Assembly: GCA_003427395.1 (NCBI GenBank)
Contig: BFEA01000383.1
Coordinates: forward strand, 978,945 to 1,007,097
Source: Chara braunii
Taxonomy: Eukaryota > Streptophyta > Charophyceae > Charales > Characeae
DNA length: 28,153 nt
Reading direction: 5' to 3'
Within the stretch, counting starts at the first letter, position 1; each line of letters starts with the position of its first letter. Under the pieces are notes generated by a model that saw nothing but the letters and a program-made list of their open reading frames with translations, was not told where the DNA came from and ran no database searches. Shown piece after piece: positions 17,620 through 27,374 of this stretch. The translations under genes were made by a program, and so were the position numbers.

Positions 17620-18017
17620 GCATTATCTGCTGTGTTAGCTGCTTCGCTGTGCGAGAGCTACTCATTGATTGGCCAGGGGAGTGAGTTTGTCGGAGTATGA
17701 CGAAGGCTCTGCCTGCGGTTGGCTCCCCGTACGTCAGACTGTGATAGGCATTCGTGTCAAGCGTTTGGCTGCTGATAGGCAGGCGAACCTGATTGTTGTT
17801 TCTTATCGTGGGTTTGGGGCATTATCTGCTGTGTTAGCTGCTTCGCTGTGCGAGAGCTACTCATCGATGGGCCAGGGGAATGAGTGTGTTGGGGTATAAC
17901 GAAGGCTCTGCCTGCGGTTGGCTTCCCGTACGTCAGACTGTGATGGGCATTCGTATCAGGCTTTTGGCTGCTGACAGGCTGGAGAACCTCATTGTTATTT
18001 CTTATCGTGGAGTGTGC
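17620..18017 (+). repeat. 199-bp tandem duplication
   Basis: GCATTATCTGCTGTGTTAGC starts both copies (17620 and 17819), and the copies match over about 199 bp with scattered substitutions. The translated copies look similar over some 60 residues (EGSACGWLPVRQTV.GIR), but 199 is not a multiple of three and no domain is recognised. I therefore call it non-coding. Confidence 0.85.
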
Positions 18018-18929
18018 CGTGTTAGGCCAACTGCTGCGTTCTTCGTTGGATATCGCCGTTTTAGGCGAGTACTTCTCCTAGTGTTTTATTAGTTCTTCTG
18101 GTTTTGGTTTCTGTTCCTGACACGATTGTGGCTTCACACATTACTTCGGGTCTGTTGTCATCGGTTAGATATTGGGAACTGTGTTTGCAATGAACCTCCT
18201 AGTTCAACACCAACGAGTGCACATATTCACACCACATGCATGTACGAGTTCACATGAAATTTACACTGGAAACCAGAGAGATGAAAACCAGGTAGCGCAG
18301 CTTATCTTCCAGAAAGTATTACAAGAGCAATAAGAGTTCAAGTCTCCAGCGCTCAACAGCGCATGCCAACAGGTATCCAATCATCAGCATAAACTCTCAG
18401 GTAAGTATCTCTTCCCCTCTGCTCTTTCCTCTTATGTATCTCTCCACCTTGCTGGTCTTCTCCCTAGCTATGACCTCACTGTGTCTTCTCTCCCTACATG
18501 CATACACACTCACTAACTACCTCTTCATGGATCTACTCTGAATACACCCACTGACAACTCTACTAACCACTTTGGAGTCTACTACTAACAACTAGCACTA
18601 ACACTTCTGCACTGGTGTAGCTACGGCTGCCTTCTCCCTGCCAGCGCTATCTTCCTCTCTCTCCCTCACTTAGCGCAGCACTCTGGCCTCAGCGCTTTGC
18701 TCCTCGCTCCAGCGCACAAGTGCACGAGCACTTCCACACTTCTTGTGAATGAGCAATCTGCTCGAATGGGAAGCTGGCCAGTCCTTTTGTAGTCTTGGTT
18801 TGCACTTCAACTCGTGCCAGCCTCTGTTTCTTGGGTCCTGACTGGTTCCGGTGCCACATCCCCACGGCCTGTCTGCTTCTGAATGTCAAGGCCTGGAACC
18901 TTCCCGAATTTCCATTGGACTGCTGCTGC

Positions 18930-19205
18930 TGGGGCCCTTGAGTCATGACTCTTCACTTGTGAACATGACTTTTTACTGTGGACAGCGACACTTGCCTGTG
19001 GGTCACGACTTTTGCCTGTGATACTACCTTTTACTCATAGGATGCGTCTCTTCAATATGACTTTTCATTAGGAAATGTGACTCCTGTCTTGAGACATAAC
19101 TCTTGCTTGGTGAATCTGCCTTTTCACTCGTAGAATGTGACTCTTCTGAATGGCTTTTATTATGAGACGTGACTCTTGTCCCTGAGACGTGACTGTTTGC
19201 TGGGT
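18930..19205 (+). repeat. degenerate short repeats (GTGACTCTTGTC..TGAGAC)
   Basis: Imperfect units of about 25-30 bp built on TGACTCTT and GAGACGTGACT recur about ten times. The minus-strand frame across them gives a Ser/His/Lys-rich repeat peptide of no known type, so I call it a repeat and not a gene. Confidence 0.6.
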
Positions 19206-19337
19206 GCCTGTAGGACCCGGCTGCTGAGGTACCCGATTGTGACTTTTCTGAGTTTGACGAACTCGGCCTTTTCTTGGCCTGGGCATCTGACCCTGAGATC
19301 CGAATTCGGGGTCCGAGTCGTGGAAGGCCTTTCATGT

Positions 19338-19507
19338 TAACCCTAGTTGGGAATTTCTGTGCTCATCACGATTGCAACCCTAATTAGGAATCTTCACTGC
19401 GGTGTCTTTGATGGGACAGGAATTTTTTTGTGGTAACCTTGGCAACCCTAATTAGGAACTTCTTGGGGCATTATGATCTAGGAATTAATCGACACCCTAA
19501 TTAGGAT
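19338..19507. repeat. four spaced ACCCTAATTAGGA motifs
   Basis: AACCCTAATTAGGA occurs at about 19375 and 19442, ACACCCTAATTAGGA at 19492, and a diverged AACCCTAGTTGGGA at 19338. The core CCTAATTAGG is a perfect 10-bp palindrome. Related TTAGGGTT words occur in the equivalent place of the second arm (22254, 22355). Confidence 0.75.
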
Positions 19508-19656
19508 TAGTTCGGTGTGGTTGTTTTGGTTTGTTTTTTAGAGTGGGTATTAATTAGGACTGTTGTCGTGAGTTTTACGAAACTTGTGGCGCTAGTCCAA
19601 ACGCTAAGTAGGTTTTTTTGCGGTGGATGTCTTTGTTCTTCGTGTTTTTTCAGAGC

Positions 19657-19668
19657 GGGAATCGGGGA
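19657..19668 (+). other. polypurine tract before the LTR at 19669
   Basis: GGGAATCGGGGA directly precedes TGTTACATG. The position and purine content fit a polypurine tract, though one C and one T interrupt it. Confidence 0.6.
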
Positions 19669-20806
19669 TGTTACATGCTGCGATTTCATCATTTCACACG
19701 GGCCTTCACAGGCCCGACATACCGGTTCAGGGGGTACCCAGGCCGGCCTCGCTAAAAGCCAGGCCTTTTTCCCCCCGGTAGGCCCTGTTAGGCCACCGGT
19801 TGGCGCCTCAGCGCCTAGCGGACCAGGTCTGGCCCAAACGACATGACTGTTTGGGCCTGGCGGCGCTCTTGAGGCTGCCGCCCGCCGGTCTGGGCTGAAC
19901 GGTCATTTCGCCGGTTCAGCCCACGGCACAGGAGGCCAGCATCGAGGCCGACCGGCCGCCGGACGGTATTTAGGCCAGTCCAGCGGCCATTCTCGGAAGG
20001 TTGGAGCGAGCAGCCCGAGGAGCGCTGCGCTATTTCGGTTGAGCACAGCGCTAGGGACTGCAGCGCTAGTTTAGCGCACTGCAGTCCAGGAGGAGCGAGG
20101 AGGAGCGAGGAGGACTTACCTGAGCCCGTGGAGCGCCAGAGCTCCAGCGACTCGCAGCAGATCTCCCGCTGCCGCCAAGACGCCAGCTTGCTACATGCAG
20201 GTTAGGCCTGAGGCCCTCACCAGCTCCCCCACCTCTACCTCTCCTCTCCATCTCAGTCTTCTTCTCCTATTCTTCTCATTCTTCTTCTTTCTTCTTCTTC
20301 TTCTTCCTCAGACTTGTTCTTCTTCTTCTTATTATTCAGATTGGAGACTTTGATACGAGTTGGACAGAGATCAGTGTTTGGACTTCGGTGGTAAGAGGCT
20401 GTGATACTTACCGGATTCGAGACTTGGAGATAGTTGGGATTGATACTCGGCGGCATCACAGATTGGACACCGGTTACATTAGGACTCTGTATCCGACATT
20501 GGTGACTTATTGTCCATGACATTCTGATCTTGTTCGATGACATTTTGGACTACCATACCGGTGACCTACTGGATTCTATCTCGGTGACATCTGGCGCTGC
20601 ATAAACCTGTACGGGCCCTGAGCATCGTCTATGGTTGGCTTCAGACCCCACCATCTCCGATTTCTTGCGTGTTGATTGATATCTGGATGCGTCCAGTCTA
20701 TGTGAGACAGTCCATTTCTCAGGCTTCCGGTGCATACATGCTCATCCTATATTGGTTGATCTTTGGTTCTGCCCATACTTGGTGAAGTATTCACTAGTAT
20801 GCAACA
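19669..20806 (+). mobile_element. LTR 'L', 1138 bp
   Basis: It starts TGTTACATGCTG after a polypurine-like tract and ends TATGCAACA four bases before a primer binding site, giving TG...CA termini. It contains GGCC hairpins near the start, a TATTTAG element (about 19967) as a possible TATA-like site, an AGCGCT-rich patch (20035-20080), ACTTACCTG (20114-20122, a donor consensus on the minus strand), and a CTT-rich pyrimidine tract ending in TTATTCAG (20228-20339). The first 12 bases are identical to the start of the minus-strand LTR at 4266. There is no target duplication because internal sequence lies on both sides. Confidence 0.75.
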
Positions 20807-20810
20807 GTTT

Positions 20811-20827
20811 TGGTATCGGAGCAGACC
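20811..20827 (+). other. primer binding site (initiator-Met tRNA type)
   Basis: TGGTATCGGAGCAGACC lies 4 bases after the LTR end. It matches the common plant retrotransposon PBS TGGTATCAGAGC, complementary to the 3' end of initiator methionine tRNA, with one change (A to G at the eighth base). Confidence 0.85.
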
Positions 20828-21689
20828 AATTTGCAAGGGCCCGACGATTCACACTTGCTGGAGTGTCTCATTCGCATGCACACATGTCACCAAACACAGA
20901 TAGGATAGCTTCACACAAAGCTCAAAGTTGAGATGAGAGAAGAACCGAGTAGCACAGTTTATATTATCAAAAATCACGTTATACAAGAGTATCTCGAGTT
21001 CAAGGGTCCAGCGCCCAGAGTATACAAGTCTCCCCTTCCCTTCCAACACACATACAGAGCCTGGCTCAGCCAGCGCTTGTTCCAGGTCTCAAGAATGGCG
21101 CCAACAGGTAAGTTTCCACCATAGCCAATGGCTCCACCTGTCTTCACTCTCCCTTGTTCTCTTCTCTCAAGATCCCTGCCCCGGTTCCCCTTGTCTCTTC
21201 TTACATGCACACTCCCTGTCTCAAGGATCTACTCAGAATGCCTCTCGCTGATGTCCTAACACTAACCCTGCTAATACTACTACTAACACTAGCTCTGCCT
21301 GGCGCAGCTATGGCTTGCTGCGGCCTGCGCAACTTCCCTTCCTCTGGCGCAGCTTCTTCTTCAGCCAGCGCTCCTCCCTGCACCTTAGCGCACAAGTGCC
21401 TCAGCACTTCCACGCATCAAATGCTAATGGGGATCTGCCTTGTGGGGAGGCTGCCTCGTTTCTTATAGTGCTGGCCTCCCCTGGCGAGGTCTGAATTCAG
21501 TCTTTGTTGGTCCCTTTCCCAGTCCCAGCCTCTGTGCTGTGTGCCACAGTTCCTTTTCCTCAGGGTCCACTGCTGCTGCGGCCTTCAGGCCTCAATTTCG
21601 GACTTCCAACCTGAATCTGGACTCTCCCTTGGACTGGAATCCTGACTGGGACTCAACCCTTTGACTTCCTTTTGAAAGGACACACCTAC

Positions 21690-21811
21690 TATACGTACAG
21701 ACATACATTCTGCACGAACAGACACTCATTCTGCACGAACAGACACATACACTGCACGTACAGACACATCTCTTGCCTGAACAGACATGACCTGCGCACC
21801 CCCTGGACGAA
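21690..21811 (+). repeat. about 21-bp repeat, CTGCACGAACAGACAC
   Basis: Seven degenerate units each contain ACAGAC preceded by ACGT, ACGA or CTGA. The two best-preserved adjacent units read TTCTGCACGAACAGACA. Confidence 0.8.
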
Positions 21812-22140
21812 CAGACGTGACCCCCAAATCTAGATATTGCAACTGTTCGGTCAGGGGCACAATTGTGACCTTTGACATTGGCTTTTGTTTAGCTAGGATG
21901 TGACTCTTGACCCAGAGAACATGTCCTTTGATCTGCTTTCACGAGTTGGGCCCTGGCGAGTGACCCCTCTATGCTGCATTTGCCGAACAGGGTCTGAATC
22001 GGGTAAAGGCCCTTTTAAATTAATGGATCTGCTCACAACGTAATCCTGATTAGGGAATAGATTGCTCAATTAGCATTATTCGTTTCTCCAAATCAGTTCT
22101 GCATTACTATCGAGATTCAAGTTGCAAATTTTGTTTTTTT

Positions 22141-22256
22141 GGGTGTTCTGTCTTAGTTCGGTATTCTGTTTTAATTCGGTATTCTGTTTGAATTCGGTAT
22201 TCCGTTTTAATTCGGTATTCTGTTTTAATTCGGTATTCTGTTTTATTCCGGTACTG
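22141..22256 (+). repeat. 18-bp minisatellite, ATTCGGTATTCTGTTTTA
   Basis: Five near-identical 18-bp units plus partial units at both ends run from 22141 to 22256. Translated on the minus strand they give a repeated hexapeptide, KTEYRI. This is a by-product of the 18-bp period, not a gene. Confidence 0.9.
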
Positions 22257-22560
22257 AATTAGGGTTGCGATAAAAATTTCGTTTTTTTTTTCACATTGGG
22301 GGAAAAATCGCATTTTGGAACCGTAAAACCAGAAATTCCACGAAATCGCGGAAAATTAGGGTTGGAATCCAAAATTTTCACGATTTTTTTTTTTTTTTCC
22401 CCTAATTGTAAATTTCCGAACCCGGACTTCGGCCTTCTGAAAATCGGACTTTGGTAGGTTGAAATTCCCAAAATTTCATGTTTTTCAAAAATTCGAGTGT
22501 TTTTCTTTTTCCTGACTATCCGAAACTATTTTTTTTCAGTTGGCAGGCTGTTTGGAATCG

Positions 22561-22931
22561 TTACCTCAGAACTGCAACTTCCGGGTAGTTCACTAACAAC
22601 GGTGAACTCCCGGACCATAGGTGATCTCAACGGACACCTAATCGACCAACAATTTAAAAATTCGTATTGATAATTATTAAAAGTTATTGATTAATGATTC
22701 AAATTAATTATTATTCATCATTCTTATTAATTATTGATTATTTTCGTAATTAAATTGTTTGGGGGGAAAAGACATTTCTTTTCTTTTCTCTTTTGATTAG
22801 GAGTCCAGTCCACATTGGGACAGGGGACTGTATGTGGATTGCTTGATCTGTTCTACCCTTGTTCCCACCCTCCCTGCCCTCCCCATACTCTATGACACCG
22901 AGGTCTTCAAGTACCGCATCAGCCTGTGCTG
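22561..22931 (+). other. AT-rich leader before gag of element 3
   Basis: An ATTATTGATTAAT-rich stretch (22640-22760) is followed by pyrimidine-rich DNA up to the gag ATG. No PBS or LTR end is recognisable, so the 5' end of element 3 is not defined. Confidence 0.5.
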
Positions 22932-24021
22932 ATGTCGACGGAACAGAGCACCGGGGCACTGCCACGACGCAGTGCCAGGCTCGCAGTTCGTAGCCACTCT
23001 GTGGTACGTCCACGATCCAAGTATCAGCAACAACGACTCAGCAGACGAACAACTCCAGCAGCATCGGGTACAGCAACTGCAGTACCGGTTACTACCGGGG
23101 TCCTTCCCGCCTGCCCGGTCCAAGGGGACCACGAGACGTTATCAGCTTACCTTCAGCGGGTACAGGCATTTACAGATGCCACCGCCACAGCAAAGGCACA
23201 GCAAGAGGCAGCAGAAGCAGAACGTCAGCGGCTTGCCCAAAAGGCGGCAGCCCAAGCTCAGCGAACTGTTGAGGCTGACGCAATGGCTCGAGACAAGCGG
23301 AATGCCGCCAGCACTGAGTCCCTGATTCAGAATGAGGTTCAGTGGACAGCACTCCTCCAAGGCATGATCTTTGTGCCTATGGACGAGCAGGCGGACCCGA
23401 CACCGGCGGAGGCAGAGAGGAGTAACCTGGCTAACTTAATGCTGGGCATGATGAGGGCGGTGATGTGGAATAACACAATGCTGCAGGCAGACCTGCTCGC
23501 GGACCGACCACTCAGACAAAAGCAGCAGCAAGATACTGCTGCCTTAACAGCTGCCGTCCGCGCCGCAGCAATGCAGCAGCAGCAACAGCACCAGCTGTTG
23601 AACACCACGATCACACGCGCCAACAGCATCGAGGCTAAGGCCTCAGCAGTGCCAGGCTACAGGACAGACATAGCGAAGCAGCTCGGGGAGCGCATCGACC
23701 ATGTCGTCACTATCATCGGCGACCTAGGTGACTTCACCAGTCCGGCCACGATCAGCAGCACGGTGGCCGCCATCAAGACGGACATCACCGAACTGCAGTC
23801 ACGACCGGAAACCGCTGCGAAGGCATACAAGATGCCATGCTTCAACATCAGCAAGTTTGACGACTACAACAAGACGGACGCTTTGACATGGTGGCAAGCC
23901 TTTCTCACCGAAGCATCCTGCCACTTTGTACCGTCCGAGGATATGATGAAAGCGCTCTACCTCCAACTCATTGGAGGAGCACAGGCATGGATGAACCATA
24001 CCGCGGCCAATCTGGGATGTA
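22932..24021 (+). pseudogene. gag, N-terminal part, element 3 (split by an LTR)
   Basis: I start at ATG 22932 (MSTEQSTGALPRRSARLAV); the GTG six bases upstream is not needed. About 363 residues stay open. There is a basic N-terminus, an Ala/Gln/Glu-rich coiled coil around residues 75-120, a second Gln-rich helical part (about 195-235), and the beginning of the Gag capsid (YKMPCFNISKFDDYNKTDAL, TWWQAFLTEA, LQLIGGAQAWMNH). The frame then runs into the inserted LTR and stops at TGA 24024. The capsid continues in the same phase after the LTR at 25512. It would form the particle shell. This is the longest undamaged frame in the window, which suggests the LTR insertion is relatively recent or that this part decayed slowly. 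Confidence 0.88.
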
Positions 24022-25511
24022 TGTGATAACCCGTCCGTACACCGACTGAAACACACAGCTGATTTCTGAGTTTTGCTCATAGACTGAATGCCCTACTGAG
24101 TACCCCGCCTGCTAAGTCTGTGTGTGTGTNTGCTTGCTGGACTGCATGTCTGTCTGAGTGCTGGTTGGCTTGTGTGTGTGACCATGCCTGTCTGAGTGCT
24201 GGTTGGTATGAGTGTGTGGGTGTGTGGCCCGCCAGGGCACTTGTTCGTTCGTTGGGCCCTCAGGGCCGGTACTTACCTGTGGCCATGGCTTCGAAGGGTT
24301 GCAGCAGGGGAAAAAGCACTCAAGTAGCGGGTAGGCCGTGTGTGTGCTTGCTGGACTGCATGTCTGTCTGAGTGCTGGTTGGCTTGCGTGTGTGACCATG
24401 CCTGTCTGAGTGCTGGTTGGTATGAGTGTGTGTGTGTGTGGTCCGCCAAGGCACTTGTTCGTTCGTTGGGCCCTCAGGGCCGGTACTTACCTGTGGCCGT
24501 GGCTTCGAAGGGTTGCAGCAGGGGAAAAAGCACTCAAGTAGCGGGTAGGCCGGTACCGCACCCGGCAGGGGGGTAAATATGCAGGTACCGGAAGCCGAGC
24601 AGAAGAAGACAAAAGTGGCATTTTTAGAGGCCGGTACTGTAGGCTAGGTCTATCGGGTACCAGTCTGAGTCTAGGGCCTGTAGGGGCAATATCAGAGTCT
24701 GCAATGATGTTTCCCTCCAAAAGGAGGAAGAGGTACCGGTTGCTTGGGAAGGCCAGCGGCCTGGAAGTCACCGCCCAAGAGCCAAAGCAGGCCACTATAT
24801 CTTCCGGCCGGGCGGAAGACCCGGCCTCTTTTTCGGTGTGCAAGTTTGGCCACACACTGGTGGAGCGCTGGAGGGAGCAGCGCTGGGTTGGAGCTGCGCT
24901 GCTGGGGAGGAAGAAGAAGGACTAGAGGGAGGAAGGAGGAAGGAAGGAGGAAGGGGCAAGAGCACCAGGGGTACTTACCTGGCTATGGTGGCAGCCATCT
25001 TCATCACCTTGGTGGGCGCTGCTGCAAGGAGTCCCCGCCGGGGGGAGCTACACCAAGAAGCTTCAAGGCAAGGCTGGGCATGGCGGCCTGAGCTGGAGCA
25101 GCCATAGCTGCTCTGGGTTGTCCTTTGGACGTCGGTGCAAGGCCTAGTAGTCCGCCATAGCCTCGGCCTATGTGTGTGAAGAGTGCGGGAGGCAGCCATG
25201 GCTATGGTGGACCTTGAGTGATACATGCAGTAGAAAAGGGACTCGGACATGATTCTGGACCAGTCATTCAACATTGTTTTATTATTTCTTGTATGAATAA
25301 GAGAAGGGGGAGATCAAGAGGAGGAGATTGTTGGGCGAAGAAGAAGAGCCTTATCATTGTCTTTACTGGTGTACATCTTCTTCTTCTTCTTTCTTACTTC
25401 TTCTTCTTCTACTCCTCTCTCACCTCTCAAGTTCATTCATTTCTTTCTGCAATTGGATGGCATTGTACTTTCCAGTGGATGTGTATCTCGAAATTGGCCA
25501 GGGTCATAACA
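24022..25511 (+). mobile_element. solo LTR of the element 1 family, inserted in gag of element 3
   Basis: It begins TGTGATAACCC and ends GTCATAACA, and aligns with the 3' LTR at 8235-9470. It is flanked by TGTA on both sides (24018-24021 and 25512-25515), or ATGTA if the terminal A is counted as duplicated. Removing it and one TGTA rejoins the gag codons in phase. It carries a 214-bp tandem duplication absent from the other copy. It also has three ACTTACCTG sites (24271, 24485, 24973), an AATAAGAG site near 25295, and a CTT-rich tract near 25375-25430. No internal coding sequence is present, so it is a solo LTR. It is in the same orientation as its host element. Confidence 0.93.
24124..24551 (+). 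repeat. two tandem 214-bp copies inside the LTR
   Basis: Units 24124-24337 and 24338-24551 are almost identical, from the (GT)n patch through TGCTTGCTGGACTGCATG to GTAGCGGGTAGGCC. Each contains one ACTTACCTG and an inner repeat of CTGTCTGAGTGCTGGTTGG. The element 1 LTR has a single copy. Confidence 0.92.
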
Positions 25512-26219
25512 TGTACCATCGCCCAACTGCACACGAACATTTCGTGGAAGCAGTTCGAGCAAATGTGGCACACTCGATTCATGGTCCGCAACGTTGTAAA
25601 GGCAGCCATGAATGAGGTCTACTCCAGCTCACAAGGAAACATGCCAACTCGAGACTGGACGATCAAGTGGCAGAAGGTTGTAACCACTTCGGGCTTCGAC
25701 TTGAGTTTCCCAAACCAACGATTAGAATTCTTTTCGCGATTGTGCACAGGACTACGGTCGACACTCGGCAACGAGTACGACTATGCCTCATTCTAGGCTA
25801 TTCTGGATCGTGCGAACCTGGTCATCCAAACGGATGACAAGGCCGCCAACGAACGGCAGTCCCAGCCGCAATATGTGGCTAAGCAAGGCTACCAACAGCC
25901 GGCGCATAACAATGCAGTGGTTCCTGACGAACCAATCGATCTCCACGCTGCAGCAGCATCCTCGAGTGATGGATGAGTTGTCGCAGCGCTCCCGCCAAAA
26001 CGTCCCAAGAGAGTTTGGAAGAACAAGGCGACACAAGTGACGACACCGACGGGAACTGGGCAGCAACCATGGACCGCATACAACATTACCAAGGAAGTAT
26101 TTGACCTTCGTCAACGGTACGGATATTGCCTTTGGTGCAATAGTGTCAACCACACTACGGCACAATGCTCGGAAAACGGCAAGGCACGCGTACCCCGTCC
26201 AGCTAACTTGGGAAACTGA
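25512..26219 (+). pseudogene. gag, C-terminal part with zinc knuckle, element 3
   Basis: The frame resumes as CTIAQLHTNISWKQFEQMW and continues with the capsid C-terminal part (RFMVRNVVKAAMNEVYSSSQ, YTS-type helices, FFSRLCTGLRSTLG). A TAG at 25794-25796 follows YASF, where a Gln codon would be one base away. A TGA at 25974-25976 follows, and the same frame then reads on to TGA 26217. Near the end CLWCNSVNHTTAQC (26127-26168) is an intact CX2CX4HX4C zinc knuckle, the RNA-binding nucleocapsid motif. The phase matches gag part 1, so these are two halves of one gene. The two internal stops show decay beyond the LTR insertion. Confidence 0.88.
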
Positions 26220-26611
26220 GTTACGCACGGAGAGGGTCGACGCCTCTCCTCACTCAGCTGGAACCGGTTGCCTTGCTAGCAACCCATATCACTACCGGGG
26301 AGCATGCGTTAGTCGCTGATTCTCATGATACATACGAGGATTATGCCGCCCAGCTGGTGCCACCATTACACCAGCCTAGCCACGTGCACTTAGATAGCGT
26401 ATGCGTAGCCTGTACACCGTTGGCAAGTGAACCGGTCAGTTCGCCACTGATTTCCGAGGACTCGACGGCGTGGTCAAGACTTGAGGAGCTTGACCCGCTC
26501 ACGAGAGAGGACTTCGCTTGGATGCCTCTACCCTCATGTGTTGATACATGCGCTGCGCCCCTCAACGACTACACGCCAGACATCCCTGCTTGGGATGATG
26601 ATATAGTCTGA
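26220..26611 (+). pseudogene. gag-pol linker of element 3
   Basis: An open frame (about 26273-26611) encodes an acidic, Pro/Asp-rich peptide with YEDYAAQLVPPLHQPSHVHL and ends WDDDIV. No catalytic motif is present. It lies between the zinc knuckle and the protease, where related elements have a variable linker. It is in a different frame from gag, so either a frameshift is used or the frame has decayed. Confidence 0.5.
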
Positions 26612-27374
26612 ACTTCGTGTCACCGGAACCTTGCCAAGGTCGCATTGTAACGCCTTGATGGCAAATCTACGCTCCTACTTGCACACTGCAATACCAGCTC
26701 CGTTGACGGTCCGTTGACGGACGACGGAGTAGGGTTGTCGATCTCCGCTCCTATCTTGCGAAGATTGACCGCGAGTACGCCACCCAAAGGTACGCCGAGA
26801 CTGACGTGCCTTTGCTCTATATCCGCATTCAAATTGGAAAGGCAACTGCAGTGCCTTGATTGATTGTGGAGCATCTCGCAATTTCATGAGCCAAGCCTTT
26901 ATGGCCTGCGCGTTTGAAGGAAGGCGCACCCTACGCAAGTTACACTCGCGGATGGCCGCACGCAAAAGTCGATCGACCAATGCGTTGACGGCGTCCCGGT
27001 ATGCTTCGCGCCCCTTGCGTGTGAGCCGGTGTCTTTCGACATCCTCGACATCAAGTTTGACATGATTCTAGGCATGTCTTGGTTGCGTAGCGCCGATCAT
27101 CCGATCAACTTTCATGACTGAACCGTTCACATACGTGATCGGAACGGAGTGTTAGTCCCATATACGACCCGCGACCCCTCACACTTCGATTGCTTGTCAC
27201 GTGGTTTCTGTTGCGAGGATTCACGACGCCATAGCTCGGAACGACGTCGAGGAAATGGGCCTTGTTTTCTTACATGCTCTCCCCTCGCCGGACGGACCAG
27301 CCGCATCACCGCCGGACCCACGTATTACCCACCTCTTAGACGGATATGGAGAAGTCTAAGAGGCTCCCACCGGA
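26612..27374 (+). pseudogene. retropepsin, element 3
   Basis: LIDCGASRNFMSQAFM (from 26856) is the retropepsin active-site region with the D-C-G triplet. A frameshift near 26910-26940 is needed to reach VTLADGRTQKSIDQCVDG, then CEPVSFDILDIKFDMILGMSWL, the second conserved part (ILG.SWL). A TGA at 27118-27120 after NFHD and further stops, including a TAA near 27357, precede the RT. The region between 26612 and 26855 has several stops and is poorly recognisable. The domain would process Gag-Pol. It keeps its catalytic residues but not an open frame. Confidence 0.85.

Larger units (their letters stand above)
18175..19668 (+). mobile_element. non-coding internal arm X1 of an LTR element (LARD-like)
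   Basis: This arm shares ordered, diverged blocks with 20828-22560: CAGGTAAGT (18398 and 21105), ACATGCA.ACAC, GGATCTACTC.GAAT, GCGCACAAGTGC..CAGCACTTCCAC-type words, a degenerate short-repeat zone, and TTAGGGTT/CCCTAA words near the end. It ends in GGGAATCGGGGA directly before the LTR at 19669, as an internal region ends in a polypurine tract. No gag or pol motif is seen on either strand. The left boundary is approximate and no PBS is recognisable there. Confidence 0.5.
20828..22560 (+). mobile_element. non-coding internal arm X2 following the PBS
   Basis: This arm follows the PBS and shares ordered blocks with X1 (18175-19668). No gag or pol coding is recognisable, so it resembles the internal region of a large non-autonomous LTR derivative. 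It includes an ACAGAC repeat, an 18-bp minisatellite, and AT/T-rich sequence toward its right end. That end near 22540-22560 (TTTTTTTTCAG, then TGTTTGGAATCG) is an approximate boundary. A second LTR is not recognised there. Confidence 0.5.

Noticed and set aside
19024-19335. Ser/His/Lys-rich minus-strand open frame
   Set aside because: It arises from degenerate TGACTCTT repeats; there is no recognisable domain and the equivalent frame is not kept in arm X2.
22141-22313. Repeat protein with KTEYRI units
   Set aside because: The 18-bp period makes an open frame inevitable; no start context or flanking coding sequence supports it.
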